Assembly (NCBI GenBank): GCA_004123355.1
Contig: SCHM01000004.1
Span: forward strand, 4,062,316 to 4,126,315
Source of the DNA: Amphirosellinia nigrospora
Lineage: Eukaryota; Ascomycota; Sordariomycetes; Xylariales; Xylariaceae
Direction of reading: 5' to 3'
Length of the DNA: 64,000 bases
In this document: in pieces, positions 62,564 through 64,000 of the stretch
Layout: the number at the start of each line of letters is the position of its first letter
Position numbering within the stretch: position 1 is the first letter of the stretch
Program-made: the position numbers and the translations under genes
Notes under the pieces: generated by a model
The model's database searches: none
What the model saw: the letters and a program-made list of their open reading frames with translations, nothing else
Told to the model about the DNA's origin: nothing

Positions 62564-64000
62564 ATGTCGGTGCCGTCTACATCCGCTGTGGTACATAGGA
62601 GCCTCAAGGTTGATTTCCCTCGAATTGTTGGCGGCGAAGGAAACTATGTAATCTTAGAAGATGGACGCAGAATCTTTGACGCCTCTGGGTGAGCAATTCT
62701 CGGAATCATTTTCTTCTTGATTTGGCCACTTGTACAGCTCTAGGTTTCCTTTTTAGGACAAGAGAGTGCCCGGAGCTCATGAAACCCTCACAAGTTGGCT
62801 CCAAATGACATAACTGACTCTGAATATTGCAGTGGCGCCGCCGTCGCATGTATTGGACACGGTGACACACGAGTTCATGACGCCATCGCCGCTCAACTCA
62901 AGCAGATCTCGTATTGTTCAACCATCTTTTATACCACAGATGTATGCGAGAAGCTTTGCCGGGAGCTGGTTGACTCCACTCACGGTATAATGAAGCGCGC
63001 ATATATAGTTAATTCTGGTACGTATGTCAAGCTTGTTCCAAAAAGTCCCTTCACTGGAACGGAGAACTAGGCTCGGAAGCTATGGAAGCCGCTATCAAGC
63101 TAGCACGGCAGTACTATCTTGAGAAAGTCCCGCCAGAGCCCAGCCGAACGCGGTTTATAGCTCGAGAGCACTCGTACCATGGGATCACACTGGGGTCACT
63201 CTCGATGGGTGGCCACGTCACGCGACGAGCCAAGTTTGAGCCTATGCTGCTTGATTGCGTTTCTCGAGTGTCTCGTTGCTTTCCTTTCCGAGATCAGGAT
63301 GCAAACGAGAGCGACTCACAATACGTGGCCAGGCTTGCAGATGAGCTGGATCAAGAATTCCAGCGAGTCGGGGCCGACACCGTGTGCGCGTTCGTCGCAG
63401 AGCCTATTGTCGGGGCGGTAAGTGAATAGCTTGATCAGCCAAAGATGATTGGCCGCTTCTTACAGATTAATAGGCTCTTGGTTGCGTCCCTTTTGTTCCG
63501 GGCTACCTTAAAGCAATGAAAGCGATCTGCGACAAACATGGTGCGCTGTTCATACTGGATGAAGTTATGTGTGGTATGGGACGTTCGGGCACCTATCATG
63601 CTTGGGAACAGGACAATGCTGGCCCTGATATCCAAACCCTCGGAAAATGCCTAGGCGGGGGTTACCAACCTATTGCTGGGGTGCTGGCCAGCACGAGAGT
63701 GATAGAAGCTTTTGAGAAAGGCACCGGGTAAGTGATGATTTGACCAGCCCTGCAATTTCATGTCTCTCCTCTGACCCGCGAACATCGTTATAGAGTTTTT
63801 GTCCACGGGCATACATACCAAGGTCATCCGATTGCCTGTGCCGCTGCCCTCGAGGTCCAGAGAATCATACGCGAGGAGAATTTAGTCCAGAATGTGGCAA
63901 AGATGGGTGGACTGCTCTCGGCAAGATTGCAAGACTTGCTCGCCGGCCATCCTAATGTTGGTAATATACGTGGCAGCGGCTTATTCTGGGGTGTCGAGTT
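62564..64000 (+). CDS. Class-III PLP-dependent aminotransferase (partial, 3' end off window)
   Basis: Fold-type I omega-aminotransferase of the GABA/ornithine/acetylornithine group; the substrate cannot be set from sequence. Five exons are visible: 62564-62688, 62833-63017, 63071-63417, 63474-63727 and 63794 to the window end, all with GT-AG borders and introns of 53-144 bp. Family landmarks are the N-terminal DGRRIFDASGG, VNSGSEAMEAAIKLARQYY (phosphate-binding), REHSYHGITLGSLSMGG, CAFVAEPIVGA, ILDEVMCGMGRSGTY (the Asp that pairs with the pyridine nitrogen), TLGKCLGGGYQPIAGV (the Lys that forms the PLP Schiff base) and HGHTYQGHPIACAAALEV. No targeting peptide is obvious, which suggests a cytosolic enzyme. 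Unlike the genes 2-9 kb to the left, it has no frameshifts in about 1.1 kb of coding sequence. Confidence 0.93.

Overview
The window is nuclear DNA of a filamentous ascomycete (Pezizomycotina). The evidence is short GT-AG introns of about 45-160 bp, fungal-type proteins (a Bem1 scaffold, a secreted M28 aminopeptidase, an Abp1/CENP-B-like DNA-binding protein), and about 30 kb of extremely AT-rich sequence carrying the transition signature of repeat-induced point mutation (RIP). The class cannot be fixed from the sequence; the gene flavour resembles Eurotiomycetes.

Left arm (1-21.4 kb): a partial CENP-B/Abp1-like gene (minus), thymidylate synthase (minus) with two perfect MluI cell-cycle boxes just upstream, a Bem1-type polarity scaffold (minus), about 5.8 kb with no recognisable gene, a SAC3/GANP (Thp3-like) gene (minus), VPS36 of ESCRT-II (plus), a conserved fungal mitochondrial-type membrane protein (minus), and a decayed S9 dipeptidyl-peptidase (plus) without its catalytic serine.

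Centre (about 21.8-51.6 kb): a gene-free AT-rich block. It contains a complete RIP-mutated LTR retrotransposon (29160-36319) with 5-bp target duplications, a nearly unmutated solo LTR (49464-49725) with its own target duplication, a GC-rich island of nested hairpins (37.95-38.10 kb), and several tandem-repeat arrays. It could be an ordinary AT isochore or a centromere core.

Right arm (51.6-64 kb): a small unknown ORF, a phospholipase D-like gene lacking its 3' end, a secreted leucine aminopeptidase, a conserved fungal gene of unknown function, and a class-III aminotransferase that runs off the right edge.

The most unusual overall feature is a zone of about two dozen apparent single-base losses. 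They disrupt otherwise well-conserved genes on both sides of the AT block (about 13.5-21 kb and 53-60.3 kb). The outer genes (1-13.5 kb and 62.5-64 kb) are clean. This looks more like uncorrected long-read consensus bridging an AT-rich gap than like biology, but only read data can settle it. The genes do not form one pathway; they are ordinary housekeeping and accessory genes around a heterochromatic block.
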